A stretch of DNA of 64,000 bases from Falsiroseomonas sp041690465 (GCF_041690465.1 NZ_JAWLHG010000001.1:124001-188000); one strand, 5' to 3'. Shown: positions 33,999 to 42,998, counted from the stretch's first letter. Program-made: numbers and translations. Notes: generated by a model from the letters alone, not told the origin.

Positions 33999-35761
33999 GC
34001 GTCCACCAGCGGGCGCGGGTTGGGCAGGTAGTCCTCCCGCATCGCGCGCGCCGCCCACAACGCGAGCGCGCCGACCGTGTCGGTCGGGTTGTAGCCCGGA
34101 TTGTGCGGGAAGGCGCAGGCGCCCATGACGAAGACGTTGTGCGCGTCCCAGCATTGCAGGTAGCGGTTCACCACGCTTTCGCGGGGGTTCTCGCCCATGA
34201 TGGCGCCGCCGGTGTTGTGCGTGGTCTGGTAGGGCACGACGCTGTAGAGTCCCTGGCGCCGCGCCGCCTCCACCTTGCCGCCGATCGCATTGCCGATCAG
34301 CACCGCCTTGTCGGTGAGGAATTCCGACATCAGGCGGTCATTGGCCGGGAAATCGAAGGTCATGCGCAGCAGCGGCAGGCCGAAGGAGTCGCGATAGGTC
34401 GGGTCGAGGTCGAGGTAGTTGCCGCGGTGCGGCATCGAGCTGCCATGCACCGAAAGCGATATCGTGCTGTTGTAGTGCCGCGCCACCGCCTGCTTCCATG
34501 CAAGCCCCCAGCGCGGCGTGTCGCCCGGCACCGGGTGCCGCTCGATCGGGCGGCCGCCGGTCTGGTAGCAGGCGATGTAGGCGCCGCCGATGAAGCCGAG
34601 GCCGCTGTGGTCGAAGGCCTCGCCATTGTAGTCGTTCACCGCCATGCCGAGCGCGCCGGCACCCATGTACGGGTTGAAGTTGAAGCTCTCGTCCTTGAAG
34701 ATGCTCACGCCGCTCATCGTCTGGTACGTGTAGTTCTTCCCGACATTGCCCTCGCCGGTGCGCGGGTCGTAGGGCGCGCCGATGCCCGACAGCAGCAGCA
34801 GCCGCACGTTGTGGATCGAGAAGGCGCAGAGCGCGACCATCCCCGCAGGCTGGAACACCTCCTCGCCGCGTCCGTCGATATAGGTCACGCCGGTGGCGCG
34901 CCGCGCCTGGCGGTCGTATTCCACGCGCGTCACCTGGCAGCGCGTGCGCAGCTCGAAGCGGTCGTTGCCCAGCAGCGCGGGGAACACGCAGACCTGCGGC
35001 GAGGCCTTGGCGAAATGCTCACAGCCGAAGCGCTCACAGAAGCCGCAGTAGTTGCACGCATGCATGTCGCAGCCATAGGGGTTGCGATAGGGCCGCGTGA
35101 CATTGGCGGACGGCACCGGGAAGGGATGCATGCCGACCTCGGCCGCCGCCCGTGCGAACAGCGTCGGCGCATAGGGCTGGGTCATCGGCGGGTTGGGGTA
35201 TTCGGCGCTGCGCGGTGCCTCGAAGGGATCGCCGCCGGGCTGGATCTCGCCACGCAGATTGCCGGCCTTGCCGGCGATGCCGCAGATCCTCTCGAATCGG
35301 TCGTAATAGGGCTCGAGCTCGTCATAGGTGACGCCCCAGTCCTGGATCGTCAGCCCGTCCTGCAGGATGTCCGGCCCGTAGCGCTGCAGGATGTGGCTGC
35401 GCAGCACGAAGTCGCTGAGCTGGAAGCGCCAGGTCTGCCCGTTCCAGTGCACGCCGGCGCCGCCGAGGTCGATGCCCGGCAGGAAGGAGCCGAGCTGGCG
35501 CATCGGCAGCGCAGTCTGGCCGGTGAAGTTGCGGACGGTCAGCGTCTCGCGCGAGGGGTCCTGCATCAGCCCATGGCGCACGGCGTAGCGCAGCTCGTCA
35601 TGCATCGTGGGGGTCTGGAAATCCGGCACGGTCTGCCGGCCGACGCCGCGTTCCAGCCCGACGACGCGGTGGCCCGCATCGGTCAGTTCCTTCGCCAGCA
35701 GGGCGCCGGTCCAGCCCATGCCGACCAGCACCACCTCCACTTCCGGCAGGCGTCTCGCCAT
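33995..35761 (-). CDS. GMC-family flavoprotein dehydrogenase (gluconate 2-dehydrogenase large-subunit type)
   Basis: 588-residue FAD enzyme oxidising a sugar, sugar acid or alcohol. FAD site VEVVLVGMGWTGALLAKELT; substrate-side motifs LGGAGVHWNGQTWRF and VHGSSMPHRGNY; C-terminal GMC end THNTGGAIMG and FVMGACAFPHNPGYNPTDTV with the catalytic His. A Cys-rich stretch CNYCGFCERFGCEHF (about 215-230) resembles the hinge that holds a 3Fe-4S cluster in bacterial FAD-glucose dehydrogenases. It has no signal of its own and would be exported with its Tat-targeted small subunit encoded upstream. The substrate is not predictable. Confidence 0.88.
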   Translation of the reverse strand: MARRLPEVEVVLVGMGWTGALLAKELTDAGHRVVGLERGVGRQTVPDFQTPTMHDELRYAVRHGLMQDPSRETLTVRNFTGQTALPMRQLGSFLPGIDLGGAGVHWNGQTWRFQLSDFVLRSHILQRYGPDILQDGLTIQDWGVTYDELEPYYDRFERICGIAGKAGNLRGEIQPGGDPFEAPRSAEYPNPPMTQPYAPTLFARAAAEVGMHPFPVPSANVTRPYRNPYGCDMHACNYCGFCERFGCEHFAKASPQVCVFPALLGNDRFELRTRCQVTRVEYDRQARRATGVTYIDGRGEEVFQPAGMVALCAFSIHNVRLLLLSGIGAPYDPRTGEGNVGKNYTYQTMSGVSIFKDESFNFNPYMGAGALGMAVNDYNGEAFDHSGLGFIGGAYIACYQTGGRPIERHPVPGDTPRWGLAWKQAVARHYNSTISLSVHGSSMPHRGNYLDLDPTYRDSFGLPLLRMTFDFPANDRLMSEFLTDKAVLIGNAIGGKVEAARRQGLYSVVPYQTTHNTGGAIMGENPRESVVNRYLQCWDAHNVFVMGACAFPHNPGYNPTDTVGALALWAARAMREDYLPNPRPLVDA

Positions 35762-35771
35762 CCCGCTCTCC

Positions 35772-36503
35772 TCAGCGATGCGCGTGCGGCGCGGGGTTGT
35801 GCGCGTGGTCGCTCAGCGCCTGCGCGATGCTGCGCGGCGGGCGCGTGAAGGGCAGGTTGTGGCGGCCGACCAGCTCGGTGTAGCCGGCATAGGCGCCGGG
35901 GAATCCGACCATGCGCCAGCCCACCATGTCGCGGTTGCCGCCATGGATCGGGTCGCTGAAGAAGCCCTCGACCGTGTTGGCCAGCAGCGTCTCGAAGAAG
36001 ACCGGCGCGGGCACCTCGCCGAAATCCGCCTCGCCGCTTTCCACCCGCGACAACGCCTCGTCCATCGTCGCCGGCGCCAGCTCCTCGAAGCGCGTGCCGT
36101 AGGCGGCGCGCACCCACTCGGCGAAGGCCGCCAGCCCGATACGGTAGAGCGCGGCCGGCGTGTAGGGCAGCTGGTAACCCTGCTCCGCCGTGCCCTCGTG
36201 GAACGGCGGGTGGCGATAGAGCCGCCGCCCCGCGCCATAATCGGTGGCGAGCTGGCGGTCGATGTAGATCGGCACGCCGGCGCCGACCGCGCCGGTGAAG
36301 ACCTCGTCGGGCGGGATCAGGCGGTCCACCGCGGCGGTCACCAGCGTCGCCTCGGGCAGGGTGAAGAACTGCCAGGCGATCTGGTCCGGCGCCGCGCCGG
36401 GCAACGGCGGCGGGCCGGGAGGCACCTGCGCGCTCGCGTAGGAGAGCAGCGGCGCCGCGGCGGCGCCTCCGAGCAGGCTGCGGCGGGACAGATCTGGCGG
36501 CAT
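35772..36503 (-). CDS. Gluconate 2-dehydrogenase subunit 3-like protein (Tat signal)
   Basis: 243 residues. A twin-arginine signal (LSRRSLLGGAAAAPLLSYAS) at the N-terminus, then the subunit 3 domain: FFTLPEATLVTAAVDRLIPP, VPIYIDRQLATDYG, FFETLLANTVEGFFSDPIHG and GNRDMVGWRMVGFPGAYAGY. Such subunits chaperone and export the FAD subunit by hitchhiking through Tat. The gene precedes the flavoprotein by 10 bp, matching that role. Confidence 0.9.
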   Translation of the reverse strand: MPPDLSRRSLLGGAAAAPLLSYASAQVPPGPPPLPGAAPDQIAWQFFTLPEATLVTAAVDRLIPPDEVFTGAVGAGVPIYIDRQLATDYGAGRRLYRHPPFHEGTAEQGYQLPYTPAALYRIGLAAFAEWVRAAYGTRFEELAPATMDEALSRVESGEADFGEVPAPVFFETLLANTVEGFFSDPIHGGNRDMVGWRMVGFPGAYAGYTELVGRHNLPFTRPPRSIAQALSDHAHNPAPHAHR

Positions 36504-36519
36504 GCTGGCCGTCCTTCCC

Positions 36520-37548
36520 TCAGAGACCGCTCTTGGCGCGGCATTCCGCCAGCAGCTCGGGTTGCGCCGCCAACCCGCGGCAGACCGGGGCGAGCACGCG
36601 GGTGCGCCAGTCGCCGGTCGCGGGCTCGGCTGCCGTAGCCTGGGCCGGGCCGCTGCTGCCGGTGGTGACCTCCGGCGTCGTCAGCACGCCGACCGGCGCT
36701 GTGCGGCGCGCGGTGTCGGTGCCCGCCGCCGTGGTCGAATCATTCCCCTGCGCCAGCGCCACCGCCGGCGCCAGCACGACGCAGAGCAGCAGCGCCGGGA
36801 CGGCGCGCCGAGCCTGCTCGCGCAGCACCGGGCCGCGCAGAACCGTGGCCAGCACCGCGACCATCACCGCCGCGAAGAGCAGCCCGCCCGGCACCCACAT
36901 GACCAGCCCGCCGAGCTGCTGGTCCTCCAGCGGCGTCAGGCCCCAGGGCAGCGTGACGTCCGGCGCGTGCGGCGCGTAGAGCGGCCGCGGCGCGAAGGTC
37001 AGCAGCGCGCCGAGCACGCCCATCTGCACGCCGGTGACGAGCCCGCCCAGCGCCGCCGCCTCCGGGCGCGCCGGCAGCGCGGCAAGGATCGCCGCCCAGA
37101 GCCAGGTTGCTGAAAGCACCAGCGTCGCATGCAGCCACCACCAAGCGATGCCGTCGGCTGCAAAGGTCGCGACATAGGGCAGCGGCAGGTGCCAGAACCA
37201 CAGCAGCGCGCCGAACAGTGCGGCGGCCGGCAGGCAGTGGCCGCGCGGCCATTGCCGGCCGGCGAAGGCCAGCGCCAGCAGCGGCGCTGCGACCAGGGTG
37301 ATCAGCAAATGCTGCGCGATCCGCACCGAGAACAGCGCCACCGCCAGGTTGCAGAGCGGCGAGACCAACGCCACGCCGAGGAGCAGCCAGCCTGACGCCA
37401 CCGCCGCCCGGCGCGCGGCGGGCGCGCCGCGGATCTCCCGCGCCAGGCCGAGCCCTGCCGCCGCCAGCGCCGCCAGCAGCAGCGGATCGAAGTTCCACGC
37501 CGCGCCGCTCGGCAGCGGCGGCGCGCCGCAGAAGGGAATGCCGTTCAT
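36520..37548 (-). CDS. ctaG: CtaG-type (caa3) cytochrome c oxidase assembly protein
   Basis: 342 residues with about seven hydrophobic segments; family caa3_CtaG, needed for assembling the copper site of caa3-type oxidases and unrelated to the Cox11-type CtaG. Marks include ALFSVRIAQHLLITLVAAPL, LLWFWHLPLPY, WWWLHATLVLSATWLWAA and LTPLEDQQLGGLVMWVPGGL, with conserved membrane His. The C-terminal 80 residues form a soluble Ala/Thr-rich tail ending with two Cys (APVCRGLAAQPELLAECRAK), absent from most homologues and perhaps metal- or thiol-related. Confidence 0.87.
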   Translation of the reverse strand: MNGIPFCGAPPLPSGAAWNFDPLLLAALAAAGLGLAREIRGAPAARRAAVASGWLLLGVALVSPLCNLAVALFSVRIAQHLLITLVAAPLLALAFAGRQWPRGHCLPAAALFGALLWFWHLPLPYVATFAADGIAWWWLHATLVLSATWLWAAILAALPARPEAAALGGLVTGVQMGVLGALLTFAPRPLYAPHAPDVTLPWGLTPLEDQQLGGLVMWVPGGLLFAAVMVAVLATVLRGPVLREQARRAVPALLLCVVLAPAVALAQGNDSTTAAGTDTARRTAPVGVLTTPEVTTGSSGPAQATAAEPATGDWRTRVLAPVCRGLAAQPELLAECRAKSGL

Positions 37549-37573
37549 TCGCCGTTCTCCCCCGCGGGCCCGC

Positions 37574-38221
37574 TCACTGCGCCGCCATCTCGGGCTTCAC
37601 GCCGGCGGCGAGCGCCATGCGCACCGCTTCCGGCAGGCTGCGCGCACCGAGCTTGCCCATCAGGTTGCCGCGATGGATCTCCACCGTGCGCGGGCTGATG
37701 CCGAGGTGCTGCGCGATCACCTTGTTCTGCCGGCCGGCCACCAGGCCCTGCAGCACCTCGGCCTCCCGCGCCGAGAGGCATGCGATGCGCGCCACCGCCT
37801 CGGCCGCCTCGCGCGCCTCCGCCTGCGCGGCGCTGCCGCGTTCGAGCGCCGTTTCGACCGCGTGCAGGATGTCCTCGCCGTCGAAGGGTTTCTCGATGAA
37901 GTCGCAGGCGCCGGCCTTCATCGCCTGCACTGCCAGCGGCACGTCGCCATGGGCGGAGATCACGATCACCGGATGCGGCAGCCGCCGCTCCGTCAATGCG
38001 CGCTGCACGGACAGCCCGTCGAGCCCCGGCATCCGCACGTCGAGCAGCACGCAGCCGAAGGGCAGCCCCGCAGTGGCGGCCTGCAGGAAGGCCTCGCCGC
38101 CGTCGAAGGTCTCGACATCGTAGCCTGCCGAGCGCAGCAGCAGCGTCAGCGACCGCCGCACGGCGGGGCCGTCATCCACCACATAGGCGCAATGCGTTGC
38201 GCAGCCCGGCTCAACCTGCAC
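37574..38221 (-). CDS. FixJ/NarL-type response regulator
   Basis: 215 residues. Receiver domain (about 10-125): acidic pair in YVVDDGPAVRRSL, phospho-acceptor in CVLLDVRMPGLDG, Thr/Ser switch VIVISAHGD, Lys in FIEKPFDGEDI. LuxR-type DNA-binding domain (about 145-205): LSAREAEVLQGLVAGRQNKV and ISPRTVEIHRGNLMGKLGAR. GTG 38221 lies 8 bp upstream of the kinase stop, so the genes overlap and should be coupled. Probable target: the dehydrogenase/oxidase cluster downstream on the same strand. Confidence 0.9.
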   Translation of the reverse strand: MQVEPGCATHCAYVVDDGPAVRRSLTLLLRSAGYDVETFDGGEAFLQAATAGLPFGCVLLDVRMPGLDGLSVQRALTERRLPHPVIVISAHGDVPLAVQAMKAGACDFIEKPFDGEDILHAVETALERGSAAQAEAREAAEAVARIACLSAREAEVLQGLVAGRQNKVIAQHLGISPRTVEIHRGNLMGKLGARSLPEAVRMALAAGVKPEMAAQ

Positions 38222-40079
38222 GCGTGCCCTCCTCGACCTGCGCGGGTGCGTCGTCCATCGCACCCACTGGCAACGTGAAACGGAACACGCTGCCGCCGCC
38301 CGGGTTCGGCGCCCAGGAGAGACGTCCGCCATGTTCCTCCACAATGCCGCGCGAGATCGCCAGCCCGATGCCCATTCCGCCGGGTTTGGTGGTGTTGAAC
38401 GCCGCGAAGAGCCGGGTGCGGACCTCGGCCGCGACGCCCGCCCCGGTATCGGCGACCTCGACCTCCACGAAACCCGGCGCCGCGCGGCGCGTCGCGATCA
38501 GCAGGTCGCGTCGCGACGTCTCGTCCATCGCCTCCACCGCGTTGCGCACCAGGTTGACCAGCACCTGGCCGATCTGCACGCGGTCCAGCACCACCGGCGG
38601 CAGCTCCGCGGCGGGGTCGAAGCGCAGCGAGATGCCGCGCTGCCGCGCATCGGCCAGCGCCAGCATCACCGCCTCCCGCACCAGGTGGTTGAGGTCGGTC
38701 GCCCGCCGTTCGCCATCCGACGCGGCGGTGAAATCGCGCAGCCGGCGCACGATGCGGCCGGCCTGGACGGCCTGCCCCGCCGCCTCCTGCATCGCCTCGC
38801 GCGCCGGCTCAAGCGCGGGGTCGCGCGCGGCGGCGTCGCCCAGGAGCCTGAGCGCCGCGGCGGAGAAGGTGGAGGCGGCGGTCAGCGGCTGGTTGATCTC
38901 ATGCGCCAGCGCGGCGGCCAGCGTTCCCATCTCGTTCAGCCGCGCCACGTGGCGCATCGCCGCCTGCGCATCACGCAGGCGCTGCATCTCCGTGCGCGCG
39001 GCGGCATAGGCCTCGGCCAGCGCATTCACCTCCCGCACCGGTGTCGCCGGCGCCGCATCCGCGCCGCGCGCCGCGGCCTCGGCGAGCGCCGAGATCGGCC
39101 GGGTGATGCGATGCGCGAAGAGCAGCGCGAGCAGCGATGCGAGGCCGGCGAACAGCAGCGCGACGAGCGCGGCGATCGCGAGCGAGCGGCGCAGCGGCGC
39201 GGTGAAGGCGCGTTCGGGCATGAAGGCCCAGGCGGTCCAGCCGGCGATCTCGCTGCGCGCGAAGGCCATCACGATCGGCTCGCCATCGGCATCCCTGCCG
39301 CGCTGCCAGCCCTCGGATGTCGCCGGCACCGCACCGGCGCGGCGCGTGCCGACCAGCCGCGCCGCATCGCGGCTGCGCGCCAGGACGGCGCCCTCACGGT
39401 CGGTCACGGTCGCGGTGAGGTCGGCCGGCAGCCCCTCGCGGGCCAGCAGCCGGTCGAGCTCGGCGACCGGCATGCCGAGGCTCAGCAGCCAGCCGCGCGC
39501 GACCCCGCGTTCCGGTACCGCGACGGTCACGGCGAACGCGAAGGCGCCGGGCTCTCCGGTGTGCAGCAGGCCGGAGAAATGCGGCCGCCCGGTGCTGCGC
39601 GCCGCCTGCTCCGTCAGCGGGTCGCGCGCCGCCTCGCCCGCCCCGTCGGTGGCGAGCAGGATCCGCCCGGCGGCGTCGCGCAAGACGATGTGCATCTCCC
39701 TGCCGCGCGGCAGCAGCCGGATGCGCGCCTGGAAGCCCGCCACGTCGCCCTCGCCCAGATGGTCGGAGGAGGCCAGCACCTCCGCCACGGCGCCGAGCGT
39801 CGCCAGCCCGCGGTCGAGCGAGACGGCGATCCGCCGCGCCGCGTCGCGCGCTTCCACCTGATGACGTGCGCGCTCGGACCGCGCGATGTCGGCGAGGAGA
39901 AACACCTCCAGCGCCAGCAGCGGCATGAGCAGCGTGGCGCAGAGCAGGCCGAGATACCAAGCCAGTGGCCGACCGGCCCCGCGCGGCGCGCGGCCCGGGG
40001 CCGAACCGATCCGCACGGTGCGACGTCTCCCGCGCCACGGCCAGCCCGGGCGCCGGCAAGGGAACGCCTCACCACGCAT
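38211..40079 (-). CDS. Membrane sensor histidine kinase (DctB/FixL-like)
   Basis: About 622 residues. Two membrane segments (about 40-60 and 290-315) flank a periplasmic dCache-like sensor of 230 residues. HAMP-like linker (HRITRPISALAEAAARGADA), coiled coil, then the H box LAAALAHEINQPLTAASTFS, N box LVNLVRNAVEAM, G1 VADTGAGV and G2 GMGIGLAISRGI. The HEINQPL form is typical of kinases paired with FixJ-type regulators. Since the sensor is periplasmic, it may detect the substrate or product of the dehydrogenase; that is inference. Start ATG 40079 is uncertain; later starts around 40020 would also keep the first membrane helix. Confidence 0.87.
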   Translation of the reverse strand: MRGEAFPCRRPGWPWRGRRRTVRIGSAPGRAPRGAGRPLAWYLGLLCATLLMPLLALEVFLLADIARSERARHQVEARDAARRIAVSLDRGLATLGAVAEVLASSDHLGEGDVAGFQARIRLLPRGREMHIVLRDAAGRILLATDGAGEAARDPLTEQAARSTGRPHFSGLLHTGEPGAFAFAVTVAVPERGVARGWLLSLGMPVAELDRLLAREGLPADLTATVTDREGAVLARSRDAARLVGTRRAGAVPATSEGWQRGRDADGEPIVMAFARSEIAGWTAWAFMPERAFTAPLRRSLAIAALVALLFAGLASLLALLFAHRITRPISALAEAAARGADAAPATPVREVNALAEAYAAARTEMQRLRDAQAAMRHVARLNEMGTLAAALAHEINQPLTAASTFSAAALRLLGDAAARDPALEPAREAMQEAAGQAVQAGRIVRRLRDFTAASDGERRATDLNHLVREAVMLALADARQRGISLRFDPAAELPPVVLDRVQIGQVLVNLVRNAVEAMDETSRRDLLIATRRAAPGFVEVEVADTGAGVAAEVRTRLFAAFNTTKPGGMGIGLAISRGIVEEHGGRLSWAPNPGGGSVFRFTLPVGAMDDAPAQVEEGTRAG

Positions 40080-40242
40080 CGGTTTCCGGCGAATCGCTAG
40101 GTAGCGCCACGGAATCACGGCTTCGGGCGATGCGCACCACGTGGCGCGGGTCGGCACCGGGACACCGGCGGCGACGCTGGCCCGCGCGCAGCGCCGGCCG
40201 GCGCACACCCCCCCACATTCAAACGATCCAGGAGAGCGTTGC

Positions 40243-40704
40243 ATGAACGGTAAGCTGATCCTCACCGCCCTGCTCGGCGCCGCCCTCGCCGGGCCCGCCT
40301 TCGCACAGGGCTCCACCGGCAGCGGCACCACCCAGCGTCCTGGCGCCTCCACCCAGGCGCAGGGCTCGAGCCAGAGCACGACTCAGAGCCAGGGCCAGGG
40401 GCAGAGCCAGGGCATGTCGCAGCAGCAGGCGATGAGCCAGCAGCAGCTTCGTCAGCAGCTCGAGCGCGCCGGCTTCACGAACGTGCAGATCGTGGACGCC
40501 GCCTATCTCGTGCAGGCGCGCACGCAGGACGGGAACACCGTCATGATGATGATCAACCCGCCCGCCGGCGGTGCGCAAACCTCCGGCAGCATGCCGGGCA
40601 GCACGACGCAGAGCGGCGGCAGCAGCGGCACCGGCGCGTCCGGCAGCGGCGGCTCGTCGTCCGGCAGCGGCTCCTCGGGCACCCGCACGGCCCCGACGCG
40701 CTGA
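40243..40704 (+). CDS. Exported Gln/Ser/Gly-rich small protein
   Basis: 153 residues with a signal peptide (MNGKLILTALLGAALAGPAF, cleavage near AFAQG). A low-complexity stretch (QGSSQSTTQSQGQGQSQGMS) precedes a compact core, LRQQLERAGFTNVQIVDAAY and LVQARTQDGNTVMMMINPP, which looks like a small alpha/beta module of the PepSY-like or related kind. The tail is Gly/Ser-rich. No named family with confidence. GGAGAG lies 7 nt before the ATG. Same style as the exported proteins at 16.6-19.0 kb. Confidence 0.75.
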   Translation: MNGKLILTALLGAALAGPAFAQGSTGSGTTQRPGASTQAQGSSQSTTQSQGQGQSQGMSQQQAMSQQQLRQQLERAGFTNVQIVDAAYLVQARTQDGNTVMMMINPPAGGAQTSGSMPGSTTQSGGSSGTGASGSGGSSSGSGSSGTRTAPTR

Positions 40705-40711
40705 CCGACCA

Positions 40712-40735
40712 GGCCGGGCGGCGCGCCGCCCGGCC
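40712..40735. terminator. 24-bp perfect palindrome between convergent genes
   Basis: GGCCGGGCGGC and GCCGCCCGGCC around GC, between stops at 40704 (plus) and 40744 (minus). Probably a shared terminator; no T-run. Confidence 0.65.
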
Positions 40736-40743
40736 GAGCGCGC

Positions 40744-42060
40744 TTACGCGGCGTCGGCCAGCCGCGCGTCCTGGCTGAGCGCGCGCGACGCTGCATCGGC
40801 GCGCTCGGCCACCGCCGCACGCACACTGGGGTCATCGCAGCCCGCCAGCGCGGCATCGTGCGCCAGGTCCAGGTGGCGGCGCAGCACCGCGCGGCGCGCC
40901 GGATCGTGCTCCACCCCCGCGACGGCGCCGATCACCTCGATAAGCCGGATCATCACGGCCGGCTGGTCGGCGGCCGACTGGCGCAGCATGTGGAACATCG
41001 CATCCACCAGGCCGGCATAGTCGGTGGTCGGCCGGCTGACCCGCGCCACGCCGTCGCGCCAGGTGATGCCGTCCGGGAACTCGCGCCGCGCCGCCTCGCA
41101 CAGCGAGGCGCCGAGGTGGTCGAGCACGTTCACCGCGCTGAAGGGATCGTTGATGCCGCTGGAAAGCGCGCGCATGCCGATCTCCACCATCTGGCGCACC
41201 GCGAATTCCAGGTCCTGCTCCACGTTGCGCGTGTTGCCGAGCGACATGGCCGAGGCCAGCGCCGCCTCGGCTTCCTCGCGCAAGGCCGCCGGCGTCACCT
41301 CGCCCACGGTGCTGCCGGGGAAGACGAAGCCGCCGGGCCGCACGGCGAAGCGCAGCACCGCACCGGCGCCCTCTGCCCAATCCGCCAGCGCAGCATCGTC
41401 CAGCACGCGCAGGTAGCCGCTGCCGCGGGCGCGGAGCGGTGCGGCCGGACCGGCAGGATCGCCGCCAGCCGGCGGCACCGGCGCGCCGTCACCGCGCTCC
41501 GGCAGGGCGTGCAGCGCGGCGGACAGATCGGCCTCCACCAGCGCCACCACGCGGTCCAGGTTGATGGAACTGGCGACGTGGTGGATGAACCAGACCAGCA
41601 TCGCCACGCAGGCGCCGGCCAGCAGCAGTGCCGTCGAGACGGCGAGCTGCGGCACGAAGGCGCCGTTCTCCGCCTCGTGCACCGAACGCAGCGCCACCAG
41701 CGAGAAGGCGAAGGTGGCCACGAAGGTGCCGAGCGCATACTGGTTGCCGGCGTCGCGCGTGAAGTTGCCGAGCAGCCGCGGCCCCATCTGCTGCGTCGCC
41801 AGCGTCAGCGCCGCGACGGTGATGGAGAACATCGTCCCCGCCACGCCGATGCTCGCACCCGCGATCGCGCCAAGCACGCCGCGCGCGCCGGAGATGCCAC
41901 CGGCATAAACCCAGGATTCCAGCCACGCCGGCAGGCGCACGCCCTCAACCATCACCAGCCCCTGCGCCAGCAGGATCGCAGCCAGCGTCATCACCGCCGG
42001 GCGCAGCCAGAAGCGGGAGAGCAGGTCGGCCCAGAACTGCCGCAGCCAGGCGCCGTTCAC
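40744..42060 (-). CDS. DUF2254 membrane protein
   Basis: 438 residues. Four hydrophobic segments in the first 190 residues (ILLAQGLVMVEGVRLPAW, GVLGAIAGASIGVAGTMFSI, LGTFVATFAFSLVALRSV), then a soluble domain. The family marks AALTLATQQMGPRLLGNFTR and MVEIGMRALSSGINDPFSAV, LDHLGASLCEAARRE are all present. Function unknown; the family is found beside mechanosensitive channels, as here. Its ATG overlaps the MscS-like stop by 4 bp. Confidence 0.87.
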   Translation of the reverse strand: MNGAWLRQFWADLLSRFWLRPAVMTLAAILLAQGLVMVEGVRLPAWLESWVYAGGISGARGVLGAIAGASIGVAGTMFSITVAALTLATQQMGPRLLGNFTRDAGNQYALGTFVATFAFSLVALRSVHEAENGAFVPQLAVSTALLLAGACVAMLVWFIHHVASSINLDRVVALVEADLSAALHALPERGDGAPVPPAGGDPAGPAAPLRARGSGYLRVLDDAALADWAEGAGAVLRFAVRPGGFVFPGSTVGEVTPAALREEAEAALASAMSLGNTRNVEQDLEFAVRQMVEIGMRALSSGINDPFSAVNVLDHLGASLCEAARREFPDGITWRDGVARVSRPTTDYAGLVDAMFHMLRQSAADQPAVMIRLIEVIGAVAGVEHDPARRAVLRRHLDLAHDAALAGCDDPSVRAAVAERADAASRALSQDARLADAA

Positions 42061-42998
42061 GGCGCGCGCTCCGCCTGCCGATCGGCCCGCCAGCGCGGCC
42101 GCGGGGGCCGGCCGCGGGCGGGCCAGCCTTCGCGCTGGCGCGCACGGTCGCCGTCGGTCTCCTCGGTCTGGTCGTGCAGCAGCACCTGATGCGTCGGGAA
42201 GGGCATGTCGATGCCGGCGCGGGCGAGCGCCGCCTTTGTCGCTTCGAAGACATGGTCGGTGACGTCCAGCGCCTCCACCCGATGCGGCGGGTCGATCCAG
42301 ACGAAGAGGTCGAGCTGCACCGCGAAGTCGCCGATCTCCGCCACGCGCACCACCGGCGGCGGCTGCGCCAGCACGCCTTCCGCGCCGCGCGCCGCCTCGG
42401 CGATCACGCGCTTCGCCTCGGCGATGTCGTCGCCCATGCCGATGCCGTGGCGCAGCGTCAGCCGCCGGCGATCATAGGCGGTGGCGACCAGCACCTTCCC
42501 GGCGAAGAGGTCGGCGTTGGGGATCACGGCGCGACGGTTGTCGTAGGTGCGGATGGTGGTGGCGCGGATCTGGATGTCCTCGACCGTGCCTTCGAACTCG
42601 CCGGTGCGGATCTGGTCGCCGAGGCGGAAGGGCTGGGTCAGCAGCAGCAGGATCCCGGCCAGCAGGTTCTGCAGGATGTCGCGGAAGGCGAAGCCGATGG
42701 CGACGCCGCTGATGCCCAGCACGCCGAACAGGTCGCCGGCGCCGATCGACGGGAAGGCGATCGCCGCCGCCACCAGCACGCCGAGCAGCACGACGATGCC
42801 GCCGCTGATCCGCCCGAGCACCAGCGCCAGCCCCGGCGATCGCGCCCGCAGCCCCGGCGCGCGCGACAGCCCGCTGCGCACCCCGCGGGCCAGCAGCGCG
42901 AACGCACCGAGCACCAGCAGCCCCAGCACCAGGCCAGGCAGCAGGATCAGGCCGAACTGCGCGAGTTCATTGATGCGCCCGAGCGCCGTGTCGAACAT
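42057..42998 (-). CDS. MscS-family mechanosensitive ion channel
   Basis: 313 residues, small-conductance mechanosensitive channel type. Membrane helices at about 12-32, 55-80 and the pore helix GVLGISGVAIGFAFRDILQN, LLAGILLLLTQPFRLGDQI, followed by the beta domain TVEDIQIRATTIRTYDNRRA and VIPNADLF. The C-terminal 40 residues are Arg/Pro-rich and not conserved. ATG 42998 with GGAGGGAGG just upstream. It opens on membrane tension to release solutes on hypo-osmotic shock. DUF2254 is cotranscribed. Confidence 0.92.
   Translation of the reverse strand: MFDTALGRINELAQFGLILLPGLVLGLLVLGAFALLARGVRSGLSRAPGLRARSPGLALVLGRISGGIVVLLGVLVAAAIAFPSIGAGDLFGVLGISGVAIGFAFRDILQNLLAGILLLLTQPFRLGDQIRTGEFEGTVEDIQIRATTIRTYDNRRAVIPNADLFAGKVLVATAYDRRRLTLRHGIGMGDDIAEAKRVIAEAARGAEGVLAQPPPVVRVAEIGDFAVQLDLFVWIDPPHRVEALDVTDHVFEATKAALARAGIDMPFPTHQVLLHDQTEETDGDRARQREGWPARGRPPRPRWRADRQAERAP

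Noticed and set aside
36175..36180. GTAACC on the plus strand inside the subunit 3-like gene
   Set aside because: No CGAA at 15-17 bases and it lies within coding sequence.
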